A DNA stretch of 48,810 nt, from assembly GCA_025463265.1 (NCBI GenBank), contig JAOBWH010000091.1:1-48810 (forward strand). Reading direction: 5' to 3'. Positions 26,122 to 34,627 of this stretch are shown here, piece by piece; positions within the stretch are counted from its first letter, which is position 1; every line of letters begins with the position of its first letter. The position numbers and the translations under genes are program-made. This DNA comes from Ilumatobacteraceae bacterium. Lineage in GTDB: Bacteria; Actinomycetota; Acidimicrobiia; Acidimicrobiales; Iamiaceae. The notes beneath the pieces were generated by a model. The model searched no databases. It had not been told where the DNA came from and saw only the letters and a program-made list of their open reading frames with translations.

Positions 26122-27906
26122 ATGGACCAGTCCCGCATCCGCAACTTCAGCGTCATCGCCCACATCGATCACGGCAAGACGACGCTGAGCGACCGGATCC
26201 TCGAGGTCACCGGTGCGGTCAGCGCCCGTGACATGCGGGCCCAGTTCCTGGACTCGATGGACATCGAGCGGGAGCGCGGCATCACGATCAAGCTCCAGTC
26301 GGTGACGCTGGGCTACGCCGGCCACACCCTCAACATGATCGACACCCCGGGCCACGTGGACTTCGGCTACGAGGTCAGCCGGTCGCTCGCGGTGTGCGAG
26401 GGCGTGATCCTGCTGGTCGACGCCGCCCAGGGGATCGAGGCCCAGACGCTGGCCAACTGCTACCTGGCGCTGGAGAACGACCTCGAGATCGTGGCCTGCC
26501 TCAACAAGATCGACCTGCCGGCCGCGGACCCGGACCTGTATGCCGCCGAGATCGAGAACATCCTCGGCATCCCGGCCGACGACATCCTCCGCATCAGCGC
26601 CAAGACCGGTGAGGGCGTGCCCGAGCTGCTCGAAGCGGTCATCGAGCGCATCCCGGCACCGCAGGGCGACGTCGACGAGCCGCTGCAGGCGCTCATCTTC
26701 GACAGCCACTTCGACCAGTTCCGCGGCGTGGTCTCCAGCGTCCGGGTCGTGAACGGCACCATGCGCACGAACGACAAGCTCCGGTTCATGCAGGCGGGCG
26801 TCACCTACGAGGCCGACGAGATCGGGGTGCGCAACCCGGTGAACACGCCGGTCACCGAGCTCGGGCCCGGCGAGACCGGCTACCTCATCGCCGGCATCAA
26901 GGACGTGGCCGAGGCCCGTTCCGGCGAGACGGTCACCACGGCTCGCAACGGGGCGGAGGCGGCGCTCGAGGGCTACCGGGACCCGAAGCCGATGGTGTTC
27001 TGCGGCATCTACCCGATCGACGGCGACCAGTTCCCGGACCTCCGGGAGGCGCTCGACAAGATGCGCCTCAGCGACGCCAGCGTGACCTTCGAGCCCGAGA
27101 CGTCGGGCGCACTGGGGTTCGGCTTCCGCTGCGGCTTCTTGGGCCTGCTCCACATGGAGATCATCCGGGAGCGGCTCGAGCGCGAGTTCGACCTCAGCCT
27201 CATCGCCACCGCGCCGAGCGTGGCGTACCTGGTCAACAAGACCAACGGCGAGCAGGTCGAGGTCGACAACCCGTCGGAGATGCCGCCGGTCACCGAGATC
27301 GACAGCATCGAGGAGCCCTGGTTCGACGTCACGATCCTCACGCCGTCGGACTACACGGGCACGATCATGGACCTCTGCCAGACCCGGCGGGGCGAGATGG
27401 ACAAGCTCGAGTACCTGTCGCCCGAACGGGTCGAGCTCAAGTACAAGATCCCGCTCGCCGAGGTCGTCACCGACTTCTTCGACCAGCTCAAGTCCCGCAC
27501 CCAGGGCTACGCGTCGCTCGACTACGAACCGGCCGGCTACCAGGTGTCGAACCTGGTCCGGGTCGACGTGCTGCTCAACGCCACGCCGGTCGACGCCTTC
27601 TCGATGGTGATCCACCGCGACAAGGCCGACGACTACGGCCGCAAGATGTGCGAGAAGCTCCGCGAGCTGATCCCCCGCCAGATGTTCGATGTGCCGATCC
27701 AAGCGGCCATCGGGGGTCGGATCATCGCCCGCCAGACCGTGAAGGCCAAGCGCAAGGACGTGCTGGCCAAGTGCTACGGCGGCGACATCACCCGGAAGCG
27801 CAAGCTCCTCGAGAAGCAGAAGGAGGGCAAGAAGAAGATGAAGAACATCGGCCGCGTCGAAGTTCCCCAGGAAGCCTTCGTCTCCGCCCTCAAGCTCGAC
27901 GACTGA
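26122..27906 (+). CDS. lepA: Elongation factor 4 (LepA)
   Basis: Translational GTPase acting on stalled or assembling ribosomes, 594 residues. G1 is AHIDHGKTT, the switch region is [13 protein letters not shown]3 is DTPGH, G4 is NKID, and G5 is ISAKTGEG. The LepA-specific C-terminal domain ends with [20 protein letters not shown] and [25 protein letters not shown] 26122 ([15 protein letters not shown]) is chosen over an in-frame start 42 nt upstream because homologues start here and GAAGG precedes it. Its stop directly abuts the stop of the convergent MarR-like gene. Confidence 0.98.
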   Translation: MDQSRIRNFSVIAHIDHGKTTLSDRILEVTGAVSARDMRAQFLDSMDIERERGITIKLQSVTLGYAGHTLNMIDTPGHVDFGYEVSRSLAVCEGVILLVDAAQGIEAQTLANCYLALENDLEIVACLNKIDLPAADPDLYAAEIENILGIPADDILRISAKTGEGVPELLEAVIERIPAPQGDVDEPLQALIFDSHFDQFRGVVSSVRVVNGTMRTNDKLRFMQAGVTYEADEIGVRNPVNTPVTELGPGETGYLIAGIKDVAEARSGETVTTARNGAEAALEGYRDPKPMVFCGIYPIDGDQFPDLREALDKMRLSDASVTFEPETSGALGFGFRCGFLGLLHMEIIRERLEREFDLSLIATAPSVAYLVNKTNGEQVEVDNPSEMPPVTEIDSIEEPWFDVTILTPSDYTGTIMDLCQTRRGEMDKLEYLSPERVELKYKIPLAEVVTDFFDQLKSRTQGYASLDYEPAGYQVSNLVRVDVLLNATPVDAFSMVIHRDKADDYGRKMCEKLRELIPRQMFDVPIQAAIGGRIIARQTVKAKRKDVLAKCYGGDITRKRKLLEKQKEGKKKMKNIGRVEVPQEAFVSALKLDD

Positions 27907-28341
27907 TCACGCGCCACGGCTGAGCTCGGCGAGCACCGCGCGGAAGGTGCGGTAGCGCTCGGCGCCGACCTCGGCCGCCCATCCGGCCTCCATCTCGGCC
28001 ATCGCCACCTCGGTCAGGGCTCGGATCCGGTCTCCCTCGGGGGTCCGGCGCACGATCCGGGCGCGACGGTCGTCAGGGTCGGGCTCGATCGAGATCCAGC
28101 CCCGATCCTCGAGCGCCCGGAGCCGCTCGCCCAGCGACTGCTTGGTGATCCACAACCCATCGGCAAGCTCGGTCTGGCGGGCGCCATCGTCGGGGATGGT
28201 GCCGAGCAGGCGGCCGAAGGAACCGCGCATCGCCGCCACCTTCGGGGCGATCAACGTGCTCATCTCCCCGTTGGCTCGGCGCTGGAGGCGCTCGTGGTCG
28301 ACGAAGAACACGGCGGGCTGCGGGGAGGGGGGAGCGACCAT
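27907..28341 (-). CDS. MarR family transcriptional regulator
   Basis: A 144-residue winged-helix regulator. The recognition part is ARQTELADGLWITKQSLGERLRALEDRGWISIEPDPDDRRARIV, with the typical DPxDRRA wing, flanked by dimerisation helices at both ends. Ligand unknown; MarR proteins commonly respond to small aromatic or lipid molecules. It is divergent from a phosphotransferase-like gene with only 39 bp between, so it probably controls that gene and itself. A TATCCT box ends 8 nt before its ATG, consistent with a leaderless mRNA. Confidence 0.9.
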   Translation of the reverse strand: MVAPPSPQPAVFFVDHERLQRRANGEMSTLIAPKVAAMRGSFGRLLGTIPDDGARQTELADGLWITKQSLGERLRALEDRGWISIEPDPDDRRARIVRRTPEGDRIRALTEVAMAEMEAGWAAEVGAERYRTFRAVLAELSRGA

Positions 28342-28349
28342 GGGTCGAC

Positions 28350-28373
28350 AGGATAGTCAGGAACCCTTACCAT
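28350..28373. promoter_or_regulatory. Overlapping divergent promoters of the MarR-like and phosphotransferase genes
   Basis: The 39-bp gap holds TATCCT on the minus strand (28350-28355) and TACCAT on the plus strand (28368-28373), ending 8 and 7 nt before their start codons. One MarR dimer bound here would cover both. No clear palindrome is visible in the gap. Confidence 0.5.
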
Positions 28374-28380
28374 CGGACCG

Positions 28381-29490
28381 ATGACCGCGACCACCACGCA
28401 GCTGGACCACGCCCGGATCCGAGAGGTCGTCCGCCTCGCGCTCGACCGGCCCGATGCCGAGGTCGCCTCCATCGAGGTCGCACCCTCGGCCCACGTGGTC
28501 GACAACATGACCACCGAGAGCCTCCACCACGTGTCGGGGACCCTCGTCGACGGGACCCCGTGGCGGCTCTTCGCCAAGGTGCTCCAGCCGGCATCGGCAT
28601 CGCCGGTCATGGCGTTCGTGCCGCCGGACCACCACGCCTCGTTGATGGCCAACCTGAACTGGCTCGACGAGCCGCGCGTCTACCGGAGCGATCTCCGCCA
28701 CGACGTGCCCGACGGTCTGACCATGCCGGAGGTGCACGCCATCGACGAGGTCGGCGACCGCATCGTGCTCTGGCTCGAGCACATCGATGACACCGCGACC
28801 TGGGACCTCTCGCAGTACACCGACGCGGCCCACCTCCTCGGCCGGTTGTCGGGCCGGTGGCCCGAGGAACGGGTCGGCCGAGAGCTGGGCATCGAGCGGC
28901 GCGACCTGGGCTACCTGTTCTTCGGCAAGCTCTCGATGGTCGACATCCCGCTGGTCACCGACGACGAGCTGTGGCGGGACCCGGTCCTGCGCTCGGTGGC
29001 CGACGACGGCTTCCGAGAGGACCTGCAGCGACTGATCGAGCTCGGCCCGGTGCTCATCGGGATGGAGGCCCGGCTCCCGCACGGGCTGTGCCACGGCGAC
29101 GCCACGCCGCACAACCTCCTGCGCGACCCGGCGGGGGACCTGGTGGCCGTCGACTGGAGCTACGGCTGCCGGGGCCCGTACGGGTCCGACCTCGGCCAGC
29201 TCGTCGCCGGCCGGTTCGACGCCGGTGACGCCGATCCCGCCGATGCACCCCGGATCGCTGCGGTCGTGCTGGACGCGTACCTCGACGGTCTGGCGGCCGA
29301 GAGGGCCGAGGTCGACCGGGCCGCGGTGGAGGCGGGATGGGCGATCCACCTGGCGATCCGCTCTGCGATCAGCGCCCCGCTCGTCGACCCCCGGGAGGAC
29401 CTCGACGACGAGGCGCGTGCTGCCGCTCTGGCCCGGCGCATCGCTGTCGCCCGCATCGGCATCGACCTCGCCCTCGCCTGCGCTGGTTGA
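28381..29490 (+). CDS. Phosphotransferase family protein, APH-like
   Basis: A 369-residue protein with the aminoglycoside phosphotransferase/choline kinase-like fold. The catalytic loop is LCHGDATPHNLL and the metal segment is VAVDWSYGCRGPYGSDLGQLV. The N-lobe contains RLFAKVLQP with the probable ATP-binding Lys. It is different in sequence from the phosphotransferase at 19532-20569. The substrate is unknown; a resistance role is possible in principle since it sits next to a MarR-type regulator, but nothing specific supports that. The ATG at 28381 is leaderless-type, with TACCAT ending 7 nt upstream. Confidence 0.8.
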   Translation: MTATTTQLDHARIREVVRLALDRPDAEVASIEVAPSAHVVDNMTTESLHHVSGTLVDGTPWRLFAKVLQPASASPVMAFVPPDHHASLMANLNWLDEPRVYRSDLRHDVPDGLTMPEVHAIDEVGDRIVLWLEHIDDTATWDLSQYTDAAHLLGRLSGRWPEERVGRELGIERRDLGYLFFGKLSMVDIPLVTDDELWRDPVLRSVADDGFREDLQRLIELGPVLIGMEARLPHGLCHGDATPHNLLRDPAGDLVAVDWSYGCRGPYGSDLGQLVAGRFDAGDADPADAPRIAAVVLDAYLDGLAAERAEVDRAAVEAGWAIHLAIRSAISAPLVDPREDLDDEARAAALARRIAVARIGIDLALACAG

Positions 29491-29547
29491 CCGGCCCAGA
29501 CCCTGACGCGCGACTGAACCGCAGGTCAGCCGGGAAGGAATCGGGTC

Positions 29548-30909
29548 ATGGGAGACGACGTAGCGGTGATGTGGTTCCGGCGCGATCTCCGGGTGGGCGA
29601 CAACCCTGCGCTCGTGGCCGCGGCCGAGGCGGGGCGGGTGGTGCCGCTGTTCGTCCACGACGACGTGCTCGCCCGCCCGTCGGGAGCGAACCGGGTGGCG
29701 TACCTGCACGCGACCCTCGACTCGCTGGCTGCGGACGTCGGTGGGGCCCTCGTCGAGCGGACCGGGGTCCCGAGCAAGGTGGTCCGGGCGGTGGCCGCCG
29801 AGGTCGGAGCGTCGGTGGTCCTGGCGGCCGAGGACTTCGGTCCGTACGGCCGGGGCCGCGACGACGCGACCCGCCAGGCGCTGGCCGGAGACGGACGCCT
29901 CCTGCGCTTCGTGGGCAGTCCGTACGCCGTCGCTCCCGGCACGGTGAAGACCAGGTCCGGTACGCCGTTCAAGGTGTTCACGCCGTTCTCCCAGATGTGG
30001 CGGCAGGACGGGTGGGACGACCCGGTCGCTGCTCCCGACGGCGTCCGGTGGGTCAGGGGAGTGGGGTCGGACCCCCGTCCCGAGACGCCGTCGCCAGAGG
30101 CCACCGAGGGGCTGCCGCCGGTGGGGGAGCACGCCGCCTGGGAGGCAGCAGAGCAGTTCCTGTCCGAGCGGATCGGTGCGTACAAGGAGGATCGCAACCG
30201 CCCGGACCTCGACCGGACGAGCCGCCTGTCTCCCCACCTGAAGTTCGGCACCATCCACCCCCGCCAGCTGCTGGCGCTCCTCGGCGACTCGGCCGGGGCC
30301 ACCACGTTCGCCACCGAGCTGGCCTGGCGGGACTTCTACGCCGACGTCCTCGCCCAGCGGCCCGACACCGTGCACGCCAACTTCGTCGACTCGATGGACG
30401 TGCGCTGGGACACCGGCGACGCCGCCGATGAGCGCTTCGAGGCCTGGACCGCTGGACGCACCGGGTTCCCGATCGTCGACGCCGGCATGCGCCAGCTGCT
30501 CGCCGAGGGCTGGATGCACAACCGGGTGCGCATGATCACCGCCTCGTTCCTGGTGAAGGACCTCCACATCGACTGGCGGCGGGGCGCGGCGTGGTTCATG
30601 CGCCACCTCTTCGACGGCGACGTCGCGTCCAACACCCACGGCTGGCAGTGGACCGCCGGGACCGGGACCGATGCCGCCCCGTTCTTCCGGGTGTTCAACC
30701 CGGCCCTCCAGGGCCGGCGGTTCGATCCCGAGGGCGACTACGTGCGCCGCCACGTCCCCGAGCTGCGGTCGATCCCCGGCAAGGCCGTGCACGAGCCCCG
30801 CACCGGGGCCGACGATCTCTTCTCGGGAGAGGCGTCGTCCTACCCCGCTCCGATCGTGGACCACGCCGCCGAGCGCGACGAGGCGCTCGACCGCTACCGC
30901 CAGCGCTGA
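29548..30909 (+). CDS. Deoxyribodipyrimidine photolyase (cryptochrome/photolyase family)
   Basis: Light-driven repair of UV-induced pyrimidine dimers. The 453-residue protein has the antenna-binding Rossmann domain (MWFRRDLRVGDNPAL; VVPLFVHDDV) and the helical FAD domain, with FPIVDAGMRQLLAEGWMHNR, RMITASFLVKDLHIDWR and DVASNTHGWQWTAGTGTDA followed by PFFRVFNP. These fit class I CPD photolyases (PhrB-like). The start is ATG 29548, with ribosome site GGAAGGAA about 9 nt upstream. Residues about 160-190 (PRPETPSPEATEGLPP) form a disordered linker. The next gene is separated by the CIRCE operator, so this gene is not part of the hrcA unit. Confidence 0.93.
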   Translation: MGDDVAVMWFRRDLRVGDNPALVAAAEAGRVVPLFVHDDVLARPSGANRVAYLHATLDSLAADVGGALVERTGVPSKVVRAVAAEVGASVVLAAEDFGPYGRGRDDATRQALAGDGRLLRFVGSPYAVAPGTVKTRSGTPFKVFTPFSQMWRQDGWDDPVAAPDGVRWVRGVGSDPRPETPSPEATEGLPPVGEHAAWEAAEQFLSERIGAYKEDRNRPDLDRTSRLSPHLKFGTIHPRQLLALLGDSAGATTFATELAWRDFYADVLAQRPDTVHANFVDSMDVRWDTGDAADERFEAWTAGRTGFPIVDAGMRQLLAEGWMHNRVRMITASFLVKDLHIDWRRGAAWFMRHLFDGDVASNTHGWQWTAGTGTDAAPFFRVFNPALQGRRFDPEGDYVRRHVPELRSIPGKAVHEPRTGADDLFSGEASSYPAPIVDHAAERDEALDRYRQR

Positions 30910-30942
30910 GCAGGGCGCGGAGGGGCAACCTGCCCGCAGTGG

Positions 30943-30969
30943 TTGGCACTCGGTAGGATCGAGTGCCAA
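30943..30969 (+). promoter_or_regulatory. CIRCE operator with embedded -10 box
   Basis: TTGGCACTC, a 9-nt spacer, then GAGTGCCAA: a perfect 9-9-9 CIRCE element, the binding site of HrcA. The spacer contains TAGGAT (30954-30959), a good -10 box, so bound HrcA would block polymerase directly. It lies 20 nt before the hrcA start chosen here, giving autoregulation of hrcA-dnaJ. Confidence 0.97.
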
Positions 30970-30989
30970 CCGATCCCAGCGAGGTCTCC

Positions 30990-31988
30990 GTGCTCGACGA
31001 GCGCAAGGCATCCATCCTCCGAGCCGTGGTGGAGGAGTACATCCAGACGGCCCAGCCCGTGGGCTCCGGCCACATCGCCAGCGCGCCCGGCGTGCAGGTG
31101 TCGTCGGCGACCGTCCGCAACGAGATGGCCGCGCTCGAGAGCGACGGGTTCCTCGCGCAGCCGCACACCTCGGCCGGGCGCATCCCCACGGAGAAGGGGT
31201 ACCGCTACTTCGTCGACGCTCTCACCCGCCCGTCACTGGACCGCACCGCCTCCCAGCAGGTCCGGGCGTTCTTCGATCAGGCCCACGGCGAGATCGAGCA
31301 GATGCTGGCCGACACCACCCGCCTGCTGACCGGGCTCACGGACTACGCCGCCGTGGTCATCGGCCCCGCACACGAGGCGGCGGCGGTCCGCTCGGTGCAG
31401 CTGGTGTCGCTCGCTCCCCGTGTCGCCCTGTTCGTGGCGGTGCTCGGCAACGGCGCCATCGAGAAGCGCACGATCGACCTCGGCGAGGCGGTGGAGGAGG
31501 ACGTGCTGGCCGCGGCCTCGGCCGCCCTGTCCGAGCACGTCATCGGCGGGCCGCTCGCGGCGACCATCGCCCTCGCCAGCGCACCCGATCCAGCGGTCGA
31601 GGCCGTGCTCGGCGCGGTCCGGACCGCGGTGGCGACTGCGGCGGGGGACGACACCGATCAGGTCTTCGTCAACGGCGCCTCTCGCATGGCGGCGTCGTTC
31701 GAGGCGGTGGAGACGGTCCGCTCCGTGCTCACCATCCTCGAGCAGCAGCTGGTCGTCGTGTCGCTGCTGCGCGACGTCGTCGACCGCGGGCTCGACGTCG
31801 CCATCGGCAGCGAGACGGGGATGCAGCCCCTCGCGGACTGCGCCCTCGTCGTGGCGCCCTACACCGTCGACGGCGAGCAGGTCGGCACGGTCGGCGTGCT
31901 CGGCCCCACCCGCATGAACTATCCGCAGGCCCTTGCTGCGGTGGCCGTCGTCGGCCAGCGCCTGGGCAACCGATTGAGCGAAGGCTGA
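30990..31988 (+). CDS. hrcA: Heat-inducible transcription repressor HrcA
   Basis: Repressor of heat-shock genes, binding CIRCE. The 332-residue protein begins [20 protein letters not shown], as in homologues, with winged-helix segment [19 protein letters not shown] and [17 protein letters not shown]; the C-terminal part has the GAF-like inserted domain and ends [15 protein letters not shown] chose GTG 30990 (AGCGAGG upstream) rather than GTG 30963, which lies inside CIRCE and only 3 nt after the -10 box. HrcA folding depends on GroEL in other bacteria. dnaJ follows with a 1-nt gap. Confidence 0.96.
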   Translation: MLDERKASILRAVVEEYIQTAQPVGSGHIASAPGVQVSSATVRNEMAALESDGFLAQPHTSAGRIPTEKGYRYFVDALTRPSLDRTASQQVRAFFDQAHGEIEQMLADTTRLLTGLTDYAAVVIGPAHEAAAVRSVQLVSLAPRVALFVAVLGNGAIEKRTIDLGEAVEEDVLAAASAALSEHVIGGPLAATIALASAPDPAVEAVLGAVRTAVATAAGDDTDQVFVNGASRMAASFEAVETVRSVLTILEQQLVVVSLLRDVVDRGLDVAIGSETGMQPLADCALVVAPYTVDGEQVGTVGVLGPTRMNYPQALAAVAVVGQRLGNRLSEG

Positions 31989-31989
31989 C

Positions 31990-33105
31990 GTGCCCACCGA
32001 TTACTACGAGCTGCTCGACGTCGAGCGCGACGCGAGCACCGACGAGATCAAGCGGGCCTACCGCCTCGCCGCTCGCCGGTACCACCCCGATGCCAACCCC
32101 GGCGATGCGACGGCCGAGGCCCGGTTCAAGGAGATCGCCAACGCCTACGAGGTGCTGAGCGACGACGGCAAGCGGGCCAACTACGACCGCTTCGGCGCCG
32201 ACGGCCCGCAGATGGGCGGGGGTGACCCGTTCGGCGGCTTCGCCGGCGGCGGCCTGGGCGACATCTTCGACGCCTTCTTCGGGGGCGGCGGTGCGGCCAG
32301 CGGGGCGCGCCCCGGGCGCCAGGCCGGGCCCGACCTGGAGGTGGCGGTCGACATCCCGTTCGAGTCCGCGGTCTTCGGCGCCCAGCAGGAGGTGAGCGTC
32401 CGCACCGCGGTCGCCTGCGAGACCTGCGAGGCCACGGGTGCTGCGCCGGGCAGCCACGCCGAGACGTGCGCGCAGTGCAGCGGCACCGGCCAGGTCCGCC
32501 AGGTCCGGCAGTCGATCCTCGGCCAGATGGTCACCGCGGCGCCGTGCCCGGTGTGCCGCGGCGCCGGGCAGGTCATCGCCGACCCGTGCCCCACCTGCAA
32601 GGGCGAGGGCCGCGAGGTCACCGACAAGACCTACACGATCGACATCCCCGCCGGGGTCGACACCGGATCCACGCTCCGGCTCAGCGGCTTCGGCGCGGTC
32701 GCTCCCCGAGGCGGTCCGGCCGGTGACCTCTACGTGCAGGTGCGGGTCCAGCCCCACGCCCGCTTCGTCCGCGACGGCGACGACCTCGTCCACCAGCTCC
32801 ACCTGCCCTTCACGCAGGCCGCGCTCGGGGCGGCCATCTCCTTCGCCACCCTCGACGGCGACGAGGACCTGGTCATCCCCCGAGGCACGCAGGCCGGCAA
32901 GGTGTTCCGCCTCCGCGGCCGCGGCGTCCCCCACGTCCGAGGGCGCGGCCGTGGTGACCTGCTCGTCCAGGTCGTGGTCGACACGCCCACGGACCTCGAG
33001 CCGGAGGTGGAGGACGCGCTCCGCCAGATCGCGGCGGCGCGCGGCGAGGAGGTCGCCCCGGCGGACAAGGGCTTCTTCTCCCGCATCAAGTCGGCGTTCC
33101 ACTAG
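31990..33105 (+). CDS. dnaJ: Chaperone protein DnaJ
   Basis: Hsp40 co-chaperone that stimulates DnaK, 371 residues. The J domain (about 4-66) has YHPDANPGD with the essential HPD. A Gly/Phe-rich region follows ([19 protein letters not shown]). The zinc centre has four CxxCxGxG-type repeats: [24 protein letters not shown] and CPTCKGEG. Then come the substrate-binding beta domains with [12 protein letters not shown]. The GTG start at 31990 is 1 nt after hrcA. The pairing with hrcA rather than dnaK marks this as the DnaJ2-type paralogue seen in actinobacteria; a dnaK-linked copy may exist elsewhere. Confidence 0.97.
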   Translation: MPTDYYELLDVERDASTDEIKRAYRLAARRYHPDANPGDATAEARFKEIANAYEVLSDDGKRANYDRFGADGPQMGGGDPFGGFAGGGLGDIFDAFFGGGGAASGARPGRQAGPDLEVAVDIPFESAVFGAQQEVSVRTAVACETCEATGAAPGSHAETCAQCSGTGQVRQVRQSILGQMVTAAPCPVCRGAGQVIADPCPTCKGEGREVTDKTYTIDIPAGVDTGSTLRLSGFGAVAPRGGPAGDLYVQVRVQPHARFVRDGDDLVHQLHLPFTQAALGAAISFATLDGDEDLVIPRGTQAGKVFRLRGRGVPHVRGRGRGDLLVQVVVDTPTDLEPEVEDALRQIAAARGEEVAPADKGFFSRIKSAFH

Positions 33106-33114
33106 ACAACTCCG

Positions 33115-33882
33115 GTGCACGAGCCGCCCTTCGCCGAACCGACCGACGGCGTGCCGGGGGTGGAGCTCCCTTCCGGTGGCGGTCCGCTCGTCTACGTCGA
33201 GGACCTGGAGCATCCGGTGCTGCGGCTCGACGACCACCACCACCTCGCCCGCGTGCGACGGGTCCGCAACGGCGACCCGGTCATCTTGGGCGATGGGACC
33301 GGGAGCTGGCGGTCAGCCCGCATGCACGACGAGGAGCCCGAACCTGACGGTGGGGTGCAGTACTGCCCGCACCCCACCCCGACCGTCGGCGTGGCGTTCG
33401 CGCTGGTGAAGGGCTCCAAACCCGAGCTGGCCGTCCAGAAGCTCACCGAGCTCGGGGTCGACTGGATCTGCCCGTTCGAAGCGGCGCGCTCGGTGGTGCG
33501 CTGGGACGAGGGCAAGGCCGACCTGGCGCAGGCCCGCCTCAACAAGGTGGCGCGCGAGGCGGCGATGCAGAGCCGTCAGCCCTGGCTGCCGCGCATCGAG
33601 CCGGTGACCACGTTCGCCGCCGTCGCCGGCATCGAGGGCGCCTGCCTCGCTGAGCGCAGCGGCGACGCGCCGAGCCTGCACGACCCGGTCATCCTGGTCG
33701 GCCCGGAAGGTGGCTGGGACCGCGACGAGCTCGGGGCCGATCTCCCACGGGTGTCGCTGTCGACAGGCGTGCTGCGCGCCGAGACGGCCGCCATCGTGGC
33801 GGGTGCGCTCCTGGTGGCCCTGCGTTCGGGCCGCGTCGTCAGCCCCGAGGCGGGGCGGCGGCTCAGCGAGCCGGGTTGGTGA
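33115..33882 (+). CDS. rsmE: 16S rRNA (uracil-1498-N3) methyltransferase RsmE
   Basis: SPOUT-class methyltransferase that modifies U1498 of 16S rRNA. In 255 residues: N-terminal PUA-like part with HHHLARVRRVRNGDPVILGDG, then the knot domain with ALVKGSKPELAVQKLTELGV, AREAAMQSRQPWLPRI, ILVGPEGGWDRDE and STGVLRAETA, the last two being the AdoMet-binding knot loops. The GTG at 33115 is 9 nt after dnaJ. The order hrcA-dnaJ-rsmE is conserved in many bacteria. The 3' end overlaps the convergent BldD-like gene by 20 bp. Confidence 0.95.
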   Translation: MHEPPFAEPTDGVPGVELPSGGGPLVYVEDLEHPVLRLDDHHHLARVRRVRNGDPVILGDGTGSWRSARMHDEEPEPDGGVQYCPHPTPTVGVAFALVKGSKPELAVQKLTELGVDWICPFEAARSVVRWDEGKADLAQARLNKVAREAAMQSRQPWLPRIEPVTTFAAVAGIEGACLAERSGDAPSLHDPVILVGPEGGWDRDELGADLPRVSLSTGVLRAETAAIVAGALLVALRSGRVVSPEAGRRLSEPGW

Positions 33883-34432
33883 GCACCGGCGTGCCCTGGA
33901 AGAGCATCCCGAGCTGCTCGAGGCGCTCCGTGGCGTGATCCGGCGGCGTGTCGAGGATGCAGGCGATGGCCCGCAGGTCGTCGCGGCGGATGGTGAGCAC
34001 CCGGCCGTTGAAGTCCTGGCGCTGGACCTGGATCATGGCCAGGTAGCGCCGGAGCATCTCGCCGGTGGGCCCGCCGATGTCGTCGAGGCGACCGAGGTCG
34101 ATGACGATCTTGCGAGGTGCCGGCGCCGCCGGTGCGGTGAGGTCCAGGTAGGGCCCGTCGGAGCGGGGGTCGCCCGGGTCACGGGGGAGCAGCTGGTCGA
34201 CCGGCACCTGGTACACGGTGGCGAGGCGGTGGAGGCGCGGCACGGAGATGGCCCGCTCGCCGCGCTCGTAGGCGCCGAGGACCGAGGCCTTGAACTCCTG
34301 GCCCGACAGCTCTTCCGCCTCCTGGAGCGACAGGCGCTTCTGCCGGCGGATCGCACGGAGGCGCTCACCGACCAGACGGGCGTACTCGGTGGACTCCGGG
34401 TCCAGATCGGTTTCCGATGACGGAGGCGTCAT
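33863..34432 (-). CDS. BldD-like XRE regulator with cyclic-di-GMP signature
   Basis: DNA-binding regulator of 189 residues. The N-terminal XRE helix-turn-helix (about 16-83: YARLVGERLRAIRRQKRLSL, then VLGAYERGERAISVPRLHRL and VPVDQLLP) closely resembles BldD, the master regulator of Streptomyces development. The C-terminal region carries R138-Q-D140, eight residues, R149-R-D-D152, the RXD-X8-RXXD signature of BldD cyclic-di-GMP binding. ATG 34432 is chosen because GGGAG lies 9 nt upstream and the preceding 18 codons look unrelated. A promoter with -35 and -10 boxes lies at 34485-34514. It is convergent with rsmE (20-bp overlap). Confidence 0.88.
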   Translation of the reverse strand: MTPPSSETDLDPESTEYARLVGERLRAIRRQKRLSLQEAEELSGQEFKASVLGAYERGERAISVPRLHRLATVYQVPVDQLLPRDPGDPRSDGPYLDLTAPAAPAPRKIVIDLGRLDDIGGPTGEMLRRYLAMIQVQRQDFNGRVLTIRRDDLRAIACILDTPPDHATERLEQLGMLFQGTPVLTNPAR

Positions 34433-34484
34433 GTGCCTGTTCTCCCACTCTTGCTTCGGTGCGCACGCTTCGCGCTCGCCGGAC

Positions 34485-34514
34485 ACCTTAGCCCACGCAG
34501 CGCGGTTTTGTCAC
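34485..34514 (-). promoter_or_regulatory. Predicted promoter of the BldD-like gene
   Basis: On the minus strand, GTGACA (34509-34514) and TAAGGT (34485-34490) are 18 nt apart. The predicted leader is about 46 nt and includes ribosome site GGGAG. A 12-nt AT-richer stretch next to the -35 box (GACAAAACC) is unusual for this sequence. Confidence 0.5.
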
Positions 34515-34627
34515 CATGCGTGGCTGAGCCAGAGGGGAATCTCGCAGAGCGTGCTGGGGTGGGTGCCGTCCACCGAACCTCGGTCCCGCCTTCGGAGGTC
34601 GCGTCCAGCCGCCGGTATCCTCCCTCG

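Noticed and set aside
28381-29490. Antibiotic resistance gene, because of the APH-like fold and adjacent MarR-type regulator
   Set aside because: The fold is shared by many metabolic kinases and no resistance-specific residue or mobile context is visible.
30963-30989. Upstream GTG as the start of hrcA
   Set aside because: It lies inside the CIRCE arm, 3 nt after the -10 box, and homologues start at the MLDERKA segment.
28357-31011. 884-codon minus-strand frame opposite the phosphotransferase and photolyase genes
   Set aside because: It is an antisense artefact with no recognisable fold; the sense genes have clear catalytic motifs.
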